A stretch of 64,000 nt of DNA from the NCBI GenBank assembly GCA_040218145.1, contig JAVJQK010000102.1, positions 42,424 through 106,423 on the forward strand, in the 5' to 3' direction. Shown here piece by piece: positions 1-8,964 of the stretch. The position numbers and the translations under genes are program-made. The DNA is from Sandaracinaceae bacterium. GTDB taxonomy: Bacteria; Myxococcota_A; Polyangia; Polyangiales; Sandaracinaceae. Under the pieces are notes generated by a model. That model searched no databases. It was not told the DNA's origin and saw only the letters and a program-made list of their open reading frames with translations. Positions within the stretch are counted from its first letter, which is position 1, and each line of letters starts with the position of its first letter.

Positions 1-1
1 C

Positions 2-487
2 CGCTCGGAGCCGACCGCGATGCTCATGGACTGCGAGCTCGCGATCCGCCTCTCGCGCCTGACCGAGGTCATCCTCCCCTACGGCATCGACGAGCTGATC
101 CACATCGGCATCTACAACTACCGCTGCATCGGCGGCGGCGACCCCGACAGCGGGACCTGCACCCCGAGCCAGCACGCGTATGCGCGCGCGATCGACATCC
201 ACGCCTTCGGGCTCGCCGGCACGGGCGACACCTACAGCACCGAGACCGACTGGGTGATCACGCGACGCGCGGACGAGTGCCCCATCGACGCCACCGGTGA
301 CAAGGACCGCATCCTCAAGGAGATCGCGTGCACGATGTGGGCGGAGGGCATCTTCCAGATCGTGCTCACGCCGAACTACAACGCGGCCCATCGGAACCAC
401 TTCCACGTCGATCTGAGCGAGGGCTCGATGTACCTCGGCCAGGGCGTGAGCGGGCTCGATCCGCTGGTGGACGGCCTCGGGCACTGA
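2..487 (+). CDS. Extensin-like C-terminal domain protein (5' end outside window)
   Basis: The frame is open to the window edge, so this is the C-terminal 161 residues of a longer protein. It resembles the extensin-like C-terminal domain (related to the VanY/M15 metallopeptidase fold). Visible motifs are SQHAYARAIDIHAF, giving a His and an Asp, and the final HRNHFHVDL, which together match the H-x6-D...H-x-H metal site of that fold. Three Cys (in YRCIGGG, SGTC and DECP) could form disulfides, as expected for an exported protein. The role is probably cell-wall or surface peptide-bond hydrolysis, but substrate is unknown. The ATG at 20 lies inside the domain and is not the true start. The next gene, eno, lies 90 nt downstream with its own promoter-like sequence. 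Confidence 0.75.
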   Translation, partial: RSEPTAMLMDCELAIRLSRLTEVILPYGIDELIHIGIYNYRCIGGGDPDSGTCTPSQHAYARAIDIHAFGLAGTGDTYSTETDWVITRRADECPIDATGDKDRILKEIACTMWAEGIFQIVLTPNYNAAHRNHFHVDLSEGSMYLGQGVSGLDPLVDGLGH

Positions 488-513
488 CCCGCGCCCCGGG
501 CGAGACGAGCGCG

Positions 514-1849
<1,336 letters not shown>

Positions 1850-1852
1850 GCC

Positions 1853-2539
1853 TCAGGCGCGGCGCGAGCGGATCACGTCCATGATCGGCTCGGCGCCCTC
1901 GGCGCGGTCGAAGGGCGTCATCCCGACGCCCCGCTTCTGCGCCGCGTCCATGACGCTCTGTCCATAGGGCAGGTCCGCGCCCCAGAGCGCCTTGACCACG
2001 TCGGGGCTCAGGGGCGCCAGCAGGTCCACGAGGGTCGCGGGCTCGATGGCCGGGAAGCTCGCGGCGTCGATCAGGACCATCGCGGGCGCGATCTGGGAGA
2101 GCCGCGACTCGAGCTGCGCCTGGTCCTCGGCCGGGACCGCGCTCATCACGGAGGGTCCCAGCGCGGCCTTGAGCTGCTCGGAGAGCTCACGCCCGCTCGA
2201 GAGCACGAACACGGGCAGCACCTCGTCGCTCACCACGAGGTTGCGGGTCCGCTCGTCGTGCCGGCTCGGCCGCTTCCGCGGCGCGCGCTCGGGCGCGATC
2301 GTGGCCAGCATCGCCTCGAGCTGACCCAGCATCATCGCCGTGTCCTCTTGCCCCACGCGCTCGACCAGGCGCGTCTTGAGCGGACCGCGGACGAGCGCGA
2401 GCACGTCGCGGTGCTCGGTGGGCAGCGTGCCGCCCGCGTCCTGGAGCGCCTCGAAGAACACCGTGGACGCGGTGGAGGGGTGCAGCACGCCCTCCAGCGT
2501 CTCGCGGATCAGTCGAATCTCGGGCGCTTCCCTCGGCAT
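1853..2539 (-). CDS. Hypothetical protein with degenerate receiver-like C-terminal domain
   Basis: The 228-residue protein has a helical N-terminal half (about residues 1-95, including LVERVGQEDTAMMLGQLEAM) and a C-terminal half that looks like a response-regulator receiver fold: VFVLSS as strand 1, APAMVLIDA with an Asp at the phospho-acceptor place, KALWGAD where a Thr/Ser would be expected, and no clear conserved Lys. This suggests a pseudo-receiver that does not follow the normal phosphorylation switch; that is inference from fold pattern only. The ATG start at 2539 is preferred; a GTG at 2554 is also possible. It lies 68 nt downstream of the biotin-carboxylase-like gene on the same strand and may be co-transcribed with it. 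Confidence 0.65.
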   Translation of the reverse strand: MPREAPEIRLIRETLEGVLHPSTASTVFFEALQDAGGTLPTEHRDVLALVRGPLKTRLVERVGQEDTAMMLGQLEAMLATIAPERAPRKRPSRHDERTRNLVVSDEVLPVFVLSSGRELSEQLKAALGPSVMSAVPAEDQAQLESRLSQIAPAMVLIDAASFPAIEPATLVDLLAPLSPDVVKALWGADLPYGQSVMDAAQKRGVGMTPFDRAEGAEPIMDVIRSRRA

Positions 2540-2607
2540 GCTCGCGACGCTCACGGTACCACGCGGCGTCGTCGGAGCCCGCAAAACGGGTGCGCGTCGG
2601 GGACGGC

Positions 2608-3945
2608 TCAGATGCGATCGAGGAAGCCGTCGTCGTACTGCCCGGCGCGCAGCGACTCGTGGTTGAGCGCCTTGCGGAGCAGGCGGATGTTCGTGACCAG
2701 CGGCGCCACGTGGATCTCGGCCAGGATGCGGTCGAGCATGAGGAGCGCGTCGTGACGGTTGGGGGCGTAGGTGGTGACCGTGGCCACCGTCGCCGCGTGC
2801 TCGGGCGAGACCCGCGTGCCCTGCCGGATGCCCGTCTCGATGCGCACCTTGCCTTGCGGCGCGGGCGGCCACCGCGCGGACTCCACGCGGCTCTCGAAGG
2901 GGCGACCCGTCTCCGGGTCGGACGACGCCTCGATGCGCGCCTGGAGCGACGCGCCGGTCGCCTCAGCGCGGGTGACCTCGGCCGGCATGCTCTCGCCGAC
3001 GGCGAGCCGGAGCTGCATCTCGACCAGGTCGAGGCCGGTGCACATCTCCGCCGTCGGGTGCTCGAGCTGGAGGCTCGGCGTGAACCCGACGAAGTAGAAG
3101 ACGTCGTCCGAGTCGAGCACGAAGTGGCAGCTCGCGAGCCCACGGCATCCGAGGCGCGTGGTGACCTCGGCCGCGGCATCCCAGATGGCGCCTCGCACCG
3201 CGTCGCGGTGATGCAGCTGGTTCAGCGCGGGGGCGGGCGACTCGCAGAGGAGGCGCTGGTGGCCCCGGCGCACGCTGACCTCGCGGTCGCAGAGCACGAG
3301 GGCCTGCTCGCCGTCGAAGATCACCTGCACCTCGATGTGCCGGGCCCGGTCGACGTAGCGCTCGAGGTACGCGCCGCGGTGCTCGGCCAGGGGCTCGAGG
3401 GCCTGCAGCGCCTCGTTCAGGCCCGCGACGTCGGCCGCGATGGGGAGCTCCGGCGGCTCGCCGACGCCGCGCACCGGCTTGACCACCACGGCGTAGCCCA
3501 GGCGATCGACGTCCGGGAGCGCCTCGTTGGGCTCGAGGATCGGGCGCTCGCTGCCGTCGAGGAGCCGCACGCCACACTCTCGCGCCACGGCGCGCACCGC
3601 GAGGCGGTCGCGCGCGGCCTCGAAGCGCTCGGCGGCCGGCCCGACGAAGACCAGCCCCTCCGACTCCACCGCCTGGGCGAACTCGGGCTCGTCGGCGAGC
3701 AGGCCGTAGCCGGGGTGCACCGCGTGCACGCCGGCGTCCTTGGCCGCCCGGACGAGGGCCTGGACGTCGCGGTAGCCCGACGCGTCCTCTCCGACGGTGA
3801 CGTGCTCGTCACACGCCTCGACGTGCAGCGCGCCCTCCTCGGACGCGACGCTGACGCCGACGGTCTCGATGCCGAGGCGCCGGCAGGTGCGCGCCACGCG
3901 GGTGGCGACCTCGCCACGGTTCGCGATCAGGATGCGTTCGAACAC
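2608..3945 (-). CDS. Biotin carboxylase homologue with lost active-site residues
   Basis: The 445-residue protein aligns along the whole biotin carboxylase subunit (AccC, about 449 aa): FERILIANRGEVATRVART, HPGYGLLADEPEFA, ARHIEVQV, LQLEHPTAEM and VRIETGI are all in register. Key catalytic residues are changed. Numbered as in E. coli AccC, K116 is Arg114, the Gly-rich ATP lid after K159 is PVRGVGEPPELP, K238 is Arg231, E276 is His274, E288 is Gly287, N290 is Thr289 and R292 is Ser291. K159, H209, E296 and R338 remain. Loss of both metal-binding Glu residues argues against carboxylation, so a structural or regulatory pseudoenzyme is likely. There is no biotin carrier gene nearby. The GTG start follows GGGAGACCGA. 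Confidence 0.85.
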   Translation of the reverse strand: MFERILIANRGEVATRVARTCRRLGIETVGVSVASEEGALHVEACDEHVTVGEDASGYRDVQALVRAAKDAGVHAVHPGYGLLADEPEFAQAVESEGLVFVGPAAERFEAARDRLAVRAVARECGVRLLDGSERPILEPNEALPDVDRLGYAVVVKPVRGVGEPPELPIAADVAGLNEALQALEPLAEHRGAYLERYVDRARHIEVQVIFDGEQALVLCDREVSVRRGHQRLLCESPAPALNQLHHRDAVRGAIWDAAAEVTTRLGCRGLASCHFVLDSDDVFYFVGFTPSLQLEHPTAEMCTGLDLVEMQLRLAVGESMPAEVTRAEATGASLQARIEASSDPETGRPFESRVESARWPPAPQGKVRIETGIRQGTRVSPEHAATVATVTTYAPNRHDALLMLDRILAEIHVAPLVTNIRLLRKALNHESLRAGQYDDGFLDRI

Positions 3946-4015
3946 TCGGTCTCCCGCGAAAGGCCGCAACCATAGCGCAGCTTGACCGCGCGGGAAGGGG
4001 GGGCATGGTTGGGCC

Positions 4016-4456
4016 GTGGCGGTTGTCGTACAGACGCGCGGCCTGAAGAACCCGGCCGTCCGCGGCCCCCAGGTCCGCGAGCGCGCCGCGCGCATGCTGA
4101 CGGCGCTCCGCATGCCCGACGCGGAGCTGTCGGTGCTGCTCTGCGACGACGAGACCATTCACGCGCTCAACCGGGACTACCGCGACAAGGACCGGCCCAC
4201 CGACGTGCTCGCCTTCGCGATGCGCGAGGGAGAGGGTCCCGTGCTCCACGAGGAGCTCCTCGGCGACGTGGTGATCTCGATCGACACCGCGCGCCGGCAG
4301 GCGGCGGAGCGCGGCCGGCCGATCGTGCACGAGGTGACCTTCCTGCTCGCGCACGGGCTGCTGCACTTGCTCGGCTACGACCACCAGACCGACGAGGAGG
4401 AGCGGCGCATGAGCGCGCGCACCGACGCCCTCGTCGCGGCCGCCGTCGCCCGCTGA
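4016..4456 (+). CDS. ybeY: Endoribonuclease YbeY
   Basis: YbeY is a single-strand-specific metal-dependent endoribonuclease for 16S rRNA 3'-end maturation and ribosome quality control. The 146-residue length is typical. The zinc-binding H-x3-H-x5-H signature is clear in HGLLHLLGYDH (near residues 113-123), and the earlier LNRDYRDKDRPTDVLAF is the second family signature. The start is a GTG; an upstream ATG at 4005 is out of frame. The gene is divergent from the biotin-carboxylase-like gene with only 70 nt between starts, so their promoters probably overlap. Confidence 0.95.
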   Translation: MAVVVQTRGLKNPAVRGPQVRERAARMLTALRMPDAELSVLLCDDETIHALNRDYRDKDRPTDVLAFAMREGEGPVLHEELLGDVVISIDTARRQAAERGRPIVHEVTFLLAHGLLHLLGYDHQTDEEERRMSARTDALVAAAVAR

Positions 4457-4539
4457 GCGCGATCGGGTCTCATCGCGGGCGGAGCCCCGGCCGCCGGGTC
4501 CGAGACGTACGAATTCGGGCGTTTTTGCCCATTTGGGTC

Positions 4540-4568
4540 TTGTCACGCTGAAATTGGCGGGGCATAAG
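4540..4568 (+). promoter_or_regulatory. Sigma-70-type promoter for the HU-family gene
   Basis: TTGTCA (4540-4545) and CATAAG (4563-4568) are separated by exactly 17 nt, matching 5 of 6 and 4 of 6 consensus positions. Transcription would start near 4575 and give a leader of about 170 nt before the HU-family ATG, long enough for post-transcriptional control. The AT-rich stretch GTTTTTGCCCATTTGG just upstream may act as an UP element. Confidence 0.6.
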
Positions 4569-4744
4569 CGCCGTCAGAGTGGAAAGGGCCCTGTGAACAG
4601 GGGCTTTCTGCGATCGGTCCCGCGGCGCGGCTGTTCGACGACGAATCGTTCCGAGGCGCTGTCTCCGAGGGCACTCATCTACGGGACGATCATCTACGGA
4701 CGATCACGGGCAGGACGTCGAGTCCAATCCAGGGAGGAAGATTC

Positions 4745-5059
4745 ATGACCACTGGCAAGCGGATGACCAAGGCGGCCATCATGAGCGAGCTCGCCGAGCG
4801 CACGGACCTGACCAAGAAGCAGGTCGGCGGCGTCTTCGAGGCGCTCCAGGCGATCATCAAGCGTGAGCTGGGCCGTCGCGGACCGGGCGAGTTCGTCATC
4901 CCCGACATGCTCAAGCTCAAGGTCCGCAAGGTCCCGGCGCAGAAGAACAAGAAGGTCCGCATCCCGAACACGGGCGAGATCAAGTACGTCGACAAGCCGG
5001 CGACGAAGAAGCTCCGCGCGACCCCCCTGAAGAAGCTGAAGGACCTCGTCCTCCAGTAA
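4745..5059 (+). CDS. HU/IHF-family DNA-binding protein
   Basis: The 104-residue basic protein has the HU fold order: helical dimerisation region MTKAAIMSELAERTDLTKKQV, strand GEFVIPDMLKLKVRKV, a Lys-rich DNA-contacting arm KNKKVRIPNTGEIK, and the closing KPATKKLRATPLKKLKDLV. It would bend and compact nucleoid DNA as a dimer. The arm is shorter and more basic than in E. coli HU, so this is a divergent HU paralogue rather than the housekeeping copy. The ribosome binding site AGGGAGGAAGATTC precedes the ATG. It has a promoter at 4540-4568 and a terminator at 5085-5120, so it is probably monocistronic. Confidence 0.85.
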   Translation: MTTGKRMTKAAIMSELAERTDLTKKQVGGVFEALQAIIKRELGRRGPGEFVIPDMLKLKVRKVPAQKNKKVRIPNTGEIKYVDKPATKKLRATPLKKLKDLVLQ

Positions 5060-5084
5060 GAGCCGCTCCGTCAGTGCGAACGAG

Positions 5085-5120
5085 ACGCGCCGCGCCCCCG
5101 AGGGCCGGCGCGTTTCGCTT
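5085..5120 (+). terminator. Probable intrinsic terminator after the HU-family gene
   Basis: A 7-bp perfect GC stem, ACGCGCC (5085-5091) with GGCGCGT (5107-5113), is followed by the T-rich TTCGCTTT. It lies 25 nt after the HU-family stop and before the convergent gene end at 5150. Confidence 0.55.
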
Positions 5121-5149
5121 TCCGTCACTCGCAGGGCGAAGGTTGTCCG

Positions 5150-6589
5150 TCAGTCGAACGGCGACGGGGGAGGGCGCGGGCCCCGCGGCGCCGTCGGCGG
5201 AGCGGGCTCGGGCGTCGGCGAGGGGCTGGGGCTCGCGCCTCGGCGCTGCGCGCGCGCGCGATCCTCGAACAGCCCCCGCGCGAGCCCGAGGAGGCGCGCC
5301 AGCTCTGACATCTGCATGTCGACGTTCCCCTCGAAGTGGTCTCCCTCGGCTTCGATGGTCGCCCGCTGCAGCACGGGGCCGACCCCGAGCACGGCCGCGA
5401 TGACGTTGCGCCCGTACTGCTCCCGCATGCCGTCCCAGTAGCGCGCGGCCTCGGACGCCTGGGCCTCGCTCTCGTAGCGCCACCGGCTGCGCGTGGCGAC
5501 GCGCGCGTCGGCCTCCTCGCTGAGCGCGAGCCGGATCGCGATGGGCACCATCTCGAGCGGGCCTCGCTGGCGCGGGCTGTTGCGGGCGAAGTTCCGCGCC
5601 CCCTCGACCTCGAGGCTCAGCCCCTCTCCCTCGCGCATCGACAGCAGCGCGTCGGCGAAGTGCTCGGGCGCCGCGCCGTCTTCGCCCGGCGTGTCTTCCG
5701 AGGGCTCGGCCGCGCGGTTCCGGGCCACGGCCAGCACCCGGGGCAGGTCCTCGGCCCGCGAGATGATGAAGTGGCGGGGGCCGATGATCGCGATCACGCG
5801 CTCGGTCTCGTCGGGGGAGTGCCAGGGGGCGACCTCGACCCCGTGGCGCCGCTCCCAGCCCAGGTCTTCTCCGGCCGCGCTCGCGAGCTGCGCGGCGGCG
5901 GCGCGGATGGCGTCGGCGTCTCCCGTGGCCCGACCCGCGATGATGAGCCGCGAGCGGCGGAGGTTGGGGGTGGCGATCAGCACGCGGTCGAGGTCGTCGA
6001 GCGGGTCGATGCCGCTGCCCTCGAGCATCGCGGTCCAGTCGGGGATGGCCGCGATGAGCGCCCGCACGTCGGGCGCGAGCGGCGAGCGGCGGATGCGCGC
6101 GACGTCGAGCCGGAGGGCGATCTGCGAGCCGGCGGGCAAGAACGCCACCCCGCGCCCCTCGCCCTCGGTGTCCCCGGCCCCTTCGCCTTCCTCGCCCGCG
6201 CCTCCGCCTTCCGTGTCCGCCTCGGCGACGGAGATTCCCGAGTCGGGCCTGCGGCGCCGGCCCGCGTCGGGCACGCCGGCGTCGGCGACGGCCGCGTCGG
6301 GCACGCCGCCGTCGCTGCCGGAGCCCTCGCCCTCGCCGCCCTCGGCCGCGGCCGCCTCCGCCTCGCTGGCGGCCGCGCTCGCCCCCTCGGTGACCGTGAC
6401 CGCCTCGGTCATGCCGAGCTCCACCTCCATCGGCAGGGTGAACTCGAAGCCCAGATCGGGCGCGCTGGTGGACCAGAAGACGTACCCGACCAGCAGGCCG
6501 TGGAAGGCCACCGAGAGCACCCAGCCGAAGACCAGCGCGCGGCGCTCGCGACTCACGCGCCCCCCGAGGGTTGACGGAGCGCGCCCCAC
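5150..6589 (-). CDS. Hypothetical inner-membrane-anchored protein, TonB-like N-terminus
   Basis: This 479-residue protein has one N-terminal membrane segment (about residues 20-39, LVFGWVLSVAFHGLLVGYVF) followed by DLGFEFTLPMEVELG, a layout like TonB/energy-transducer proteins. Then comes an Ala/Glu/Gly/Asp-rich linker of about 100 residues and a soluble periplasmic domain (about 150-440) that repeats a pattern seen in IALRLDVARIRRSPLAPDV and DDLDRVLIATPNL. The tail ends in a Pro-rich stretch. I do not recognise the C-terminal domain. The GTG start at 6589 lies 41 nt from the divergent transpeptidase gene, so the two share a control region. Function unknown; a cell-envelope role is inferred from topology. 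Confidence 0.65.
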   Translation of the reverse strand: MGRAPSTLGGRVSRERRALVFGWVLSVAFHGLLVGYVFWSTSAPDLGFEFTLPMEVELGMTEAVTVTEGASAAASEAEAAAAEGGEGEGSGSDGGVPDAAVADAGVPDAGRRRRPDSGISVAEADTEGGGAGEEGEGAGDTEGEGRGVAFLPAGSQIALRLDVARIRRSPLAPDVRALIAAIPDWTAMLEGSGIDPLDDLDRVLIATPNLRRSRLIIAGRATGDADAIRAAAAQLASAAGEDLGWERRHGVEVAPWHSPDETERVIAIIGPRHFIISRAEDLPRVLAVARNRAAEPSEDTPGEDGAAPEHFADALLSMREGEGLSLEVEGARNFARNSPRQRGPLEMVPIAIRLALSEEADARVATRSRWRYESEAQASEAARYWDGMREQYGRNVIAAVLGVGPVLQRATIEAEGDHFEGNVDMQMSELARLLGLARGLFEDRARAQRRGASPSPSPTPEPAPPTAPRGPRPPPSPFD

Positions 6590-6630
6590 GAGTAATCCCA
6601 GGCAACCCCCCCGGCGGTGGAGCGGACTCG

Positions 6631-8340
6631 ATGCGCGGTACCCGAAGCTCTCACACCCACCTGATCGCCCTGTCCCTCGTCGCGCTCGCGGCGTGCGGCG
6701 GCGACGACGAAGAGGCCGTCGAGGCCACGCCCTCGATCGAGGCGCAGCCCACCCAGGTCGAGGAGGAGCCGACCGACTCGGGGATCGACTCCGGTCACGA
6801 CGCGGGCCCGCCCCGACCGCCGGCGAGGATCTTCGCCAAGCGCTTCGTGAGCAAGATCCGCGTCAGCCCCGATCGCGATGCGTTCCGGATCGGATATCTG
6901 CGCGCGGGTGCGGTGCTCATGGCGACGACCGCGGAGCCCGTCCGCGCGGATGATCCGCGCTGCCGGGGCGGCTGGTACGAGCTTACGACGGGCGGCTTCG
7001 TCTGCAACGGTCGTGACGTGATCGCGTTCTGGGGCCGGAGGCTCCCGGAGGTGCGCGGCGAGCAGCCGGACCGCGCGGCCCCGCTGCCGTACTCATATGG
7101 CCGCACGCGTGGAAACAACACGCCCATGTATCGCCGTCTACCGACGGACGAGGACGCGCAACAGTTCGAAGGATTCCGCATCCCCGGTCAGGAGCCGCCC
7201 CCGGCCCCCGCGCCAGGGGAGGCCGCGGAGGGCGCCGTGGCCGCCAGCGCGGGCGAAGGCGCGGGAGAGGGTGCAGCGCCGCCCGCCGCCCCGACCGCCC
7301 CGACGGCCCCTGCGCAGCCCGCCCCGACGCAGGCCGCTCCGACGCCGAGCGCGACCGCGCAGGCCGCCGCCCCGACCGCTCCCGCCGAGGGCGGCGAGGC
7401 GGCCGAGGGCGAGGAGGAGGAGGAGGAGCCCGTCACCCTGGCGTCGCTCCAGGGCGAGTCCGACTCGGCGCTGCTCCGCCGCCTGGTCAACGGCTTCATC
7501 GTCTCGCTCGACCGCGACTTCCGCGCCGGTCAGTTCGGCCGGCGCTACTGGCGCACCATCAACAACGGCTTCGTGCCGTACCGCTCGGTCGCCGCCGTCA
7601 GCTACCCCGAGTTCCGCGGCACGCGCCTCGACGACGTCTTCCAGGCGCCGGTCGGCTTCATCATGGGCCGCAACGAGGCCTTCTACGTGCCCACCGAGGA
7701 CGGCCGCGCGCGCCGCGCCGGCGTCGCGGACTTCCAGGAGCGGGTCCACATCGTGGGCGAGTCGAACGTCGGCAGCACCCGCTACTTCATGACGGCCGAC
7801 AACCGCATGTTCCGCGAGCAGGACGTGCGCCGCATCGAGCCGCGCGAGCCCCCCGAGGAGGTCGGGCCCGGCGAGAAGTGGATCGAGGTCAACCTCACCG
7901 ACCAGTACATGATGGCGTACGAAGGCGAGACCCCGGTCTACGTCACGCTCATCTCGAGCGGCCGCGCCTTCCACCCGGACGACCCCGAGGCGGACTTCCT
8001 GACCCCGACCGGCACGTTCCGCATCCGCGCCAAGCACCTCGCGGCGACGATGGACGGGGACACCGCGGCCGACGGCCCGTACTCCATCGACGACGTGCCG
8101 TGGGTCATGTACTTCCAGCTCGCCTACGCCCTGCACGGCGCCTTCTGGCACCGCGCCTTCGGCTTCCCGCGGAGCCACGGCTGCGTGAACCTCGCGCCGC
8201 GCGACGCGCAGTGGGTCTTCAACTGGAGCGACCCGCAGGTCCCCGACGGCTGGCACGGCGCCTACCCGACCGAAGAGGCGCCCGGCACGCTGCTCTACAT
8301 TCACGGCGAGACGCCAGGCTCGCGCGCGCACCAGCGCTGA
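6631..8340 (+). CDS. Lipoprotein L,D-transpeptidase (YkuD domain)
   Basis: The enzyme would form or exchange 3-3 peptide cross-links, or attach proteins, in peptidoglycan. The start at 6631 gives a lipoprotein signal with lipobox ALAAC; an upstream in-frame ATG at 6571 would bury it. An Asp/Glu-rich linker is followed by an SH3-like region (about 65-135), an Ala/Pro-rich low-complexity linker (about 190-270) and the YkuD catalytic domain (about 420-555) with the active Cys in SHGCVNL, near residue 518, and His in ALHGAFWH. At 569 residues it is much longer than simple YkuD enzymes because of the linkers. It is divergent from the TonB-like membrane protein. Confidence 0.9.
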   Translation: MRGTRSSHTHLIALSLVALAACGGDDEEAVEATPSIEAQPTQVEEEPTDSGIDSGHDAGPPRPPARIFAKRFVSKIRVSPDRDAFRIGYLRAGAVLMATTAEPVRADDPRCRGGWYELTTGGFVCNGRDVIAFWGRRLPEVRGEQPDRAAPLPYSYGRTRGNNTPMYRRLPTDEDAQQFEGFRIPGQEPPPAPAPGEAAEGAVAASAGEGAGEGAAPPAAPTAPTAPAQPAPTQAAPTPSATAQAAAPTAPAEGGEAAEGEEEEEEPVTLASLQGESDSALLRRLVNGFIVSLDRDFRAGQFGRRYWRTINNGFVPYRSVAAVSYPEFRGTRLDDVFQAPVGFIMGRNEAFYVPTEDGRARRAGVADFQERVHIVGESNVGSTRYFMTADNRMFREQDVRRIEPREPPEEVGPGEKWIEVNLTDQYMMAYEGETPVYVTLISSGRAFHPDDPEADFLTPTGTFRIRAKHLAATMDGDTAADGPYSIDDVPWVMYFQLAYALHGAFWHRAFGFPRSHGCVNLAPRDAQWVFNWSDPQVPDGWHGAYPTEEAPGTLLYIHGETPGSRAHQR

Positions 8341-8810
8341 GCGCCCCCTCGCGCGGGGGATCGCCTCCCGAGCCGCTTCGCGCGCCCCTCGCGCGGGGGA
8401 GCGCCTCGCGAGCCGCTTGGCGCGCCTCTCGCGCGCGGGGATCGTCTCGCGAGCCGCTTGGCGCGCCTCTCGCGCGCGGGGATCCCCTCCCAAGCCGCTT
8501 CGCACGGCTTCCCCGGGCGGGGAGGCGCCCGAGAGGGCCTCGAACGCCGATTCCCCGGCGGGGGAAGCCCTAAAACGCCCTCGCGGAGCCTCTCCCCGCT
8601 CGGGGAAGACGTCGTGGCGCCGATCGAACGGGTCCCCGGCGCGCGAGACGCGCTCGGAGCGGCTGCGCACGCGTCCGGGGCGCGCCAGAGCCGTCTGCAG
8701 CCCGTTTCGGGGCGTCTCCCGGGCGGGGAGCCCCTCGAAAGCCGCTCTGGAGCGGTTCCCCGTTCGGGAAGAGGCCATTTTCGGGCTTCGCAGGCGTCCC
8801 CCGAGACGCG
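8341..8810. repeat. Degenerate tandem array with about 41-bp period
   Basis: This non-coding stretch can be cut into about eleven consecutive units of 39-43 bp. The first four (8341-8379, 8380-8419, 8420-8460, 8461-8501) are close copies, each with a C-run/G-run hairpin core and ending CGAGCCGCTTG or near variants. Later units (8502-8542, 8543-8583, 8584-8626, 8627-8667, 8710-8750) keep the length and a CCCC...GGGG core but have diverged. The period is not a multiple of three and the frames that stay open here code only Arg/Ala/Pro strings, so I see no gene. The array sits between the convergent ends of the transpeptidase and tatP genes. Confidence 0.75.
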
Positions 8811-8812
8811 AA

Positions 8813-8841
8813 GAGCCCGCTCCCCGGAGGAGAGCGGGCTC
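8813..8841. terminator. Strong 10-bp hairpin downstream of the transpeptidase gene
   Basis: GAGCCCGCTC (8813-8822) pairs perfectly with GAGCGGGCTC (8832-8841) around a 9-nt loop. There is no T-tract, so termination is a possibility, not certain. Confidence 0.4.
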
Positions 8842-8893
8842 GGAGTGCCTGGACGCCTGTGAGCTGGAGCTACTACCGCGACGGTTGGTTCGC

Positions 8894-8932
8894 GGGCAGG
8901 GGCAAGGGCACGGGCAGGGGCACGGGGCAGGA
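8894..8932 (+). repeat. G-run array (GGGCA)n, G-quadruplex-capable
   Basis: Six runs of three or four G separated by CA, CAA or CAC lie on the plus strand. On the minus strand, which is the 3' flank of tatP, this reads as repeated TGCCC. It is non-coding. Confidence 0.6.
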
Positions 8933-8934
8933 AG

Positions 8935-8958
8935 GCTGAAGAACTTGCGTTCTTCAGC
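8935..8958 (-). terminator. Hairpin after tatP
   Basis: GCTGAAGAAC (8935-8944) and GTTCTTCAGC (8949-8958) form a perfect 10-bp stem with a TTGC tetraloop, 7 nt past the tatP stop. It lacks a clear U-tract on the minus strand but its position fits a 3' end element. Confidence 0.5.
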
Positions 8959-8964
8959 TGCCTG

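Noticed and set aside
4533..4748. Small open frame before the HU-family gene
   Set aside because: It overlaps the promoter, lacks a ribosome binding site and shows no recognisable protein pattern.
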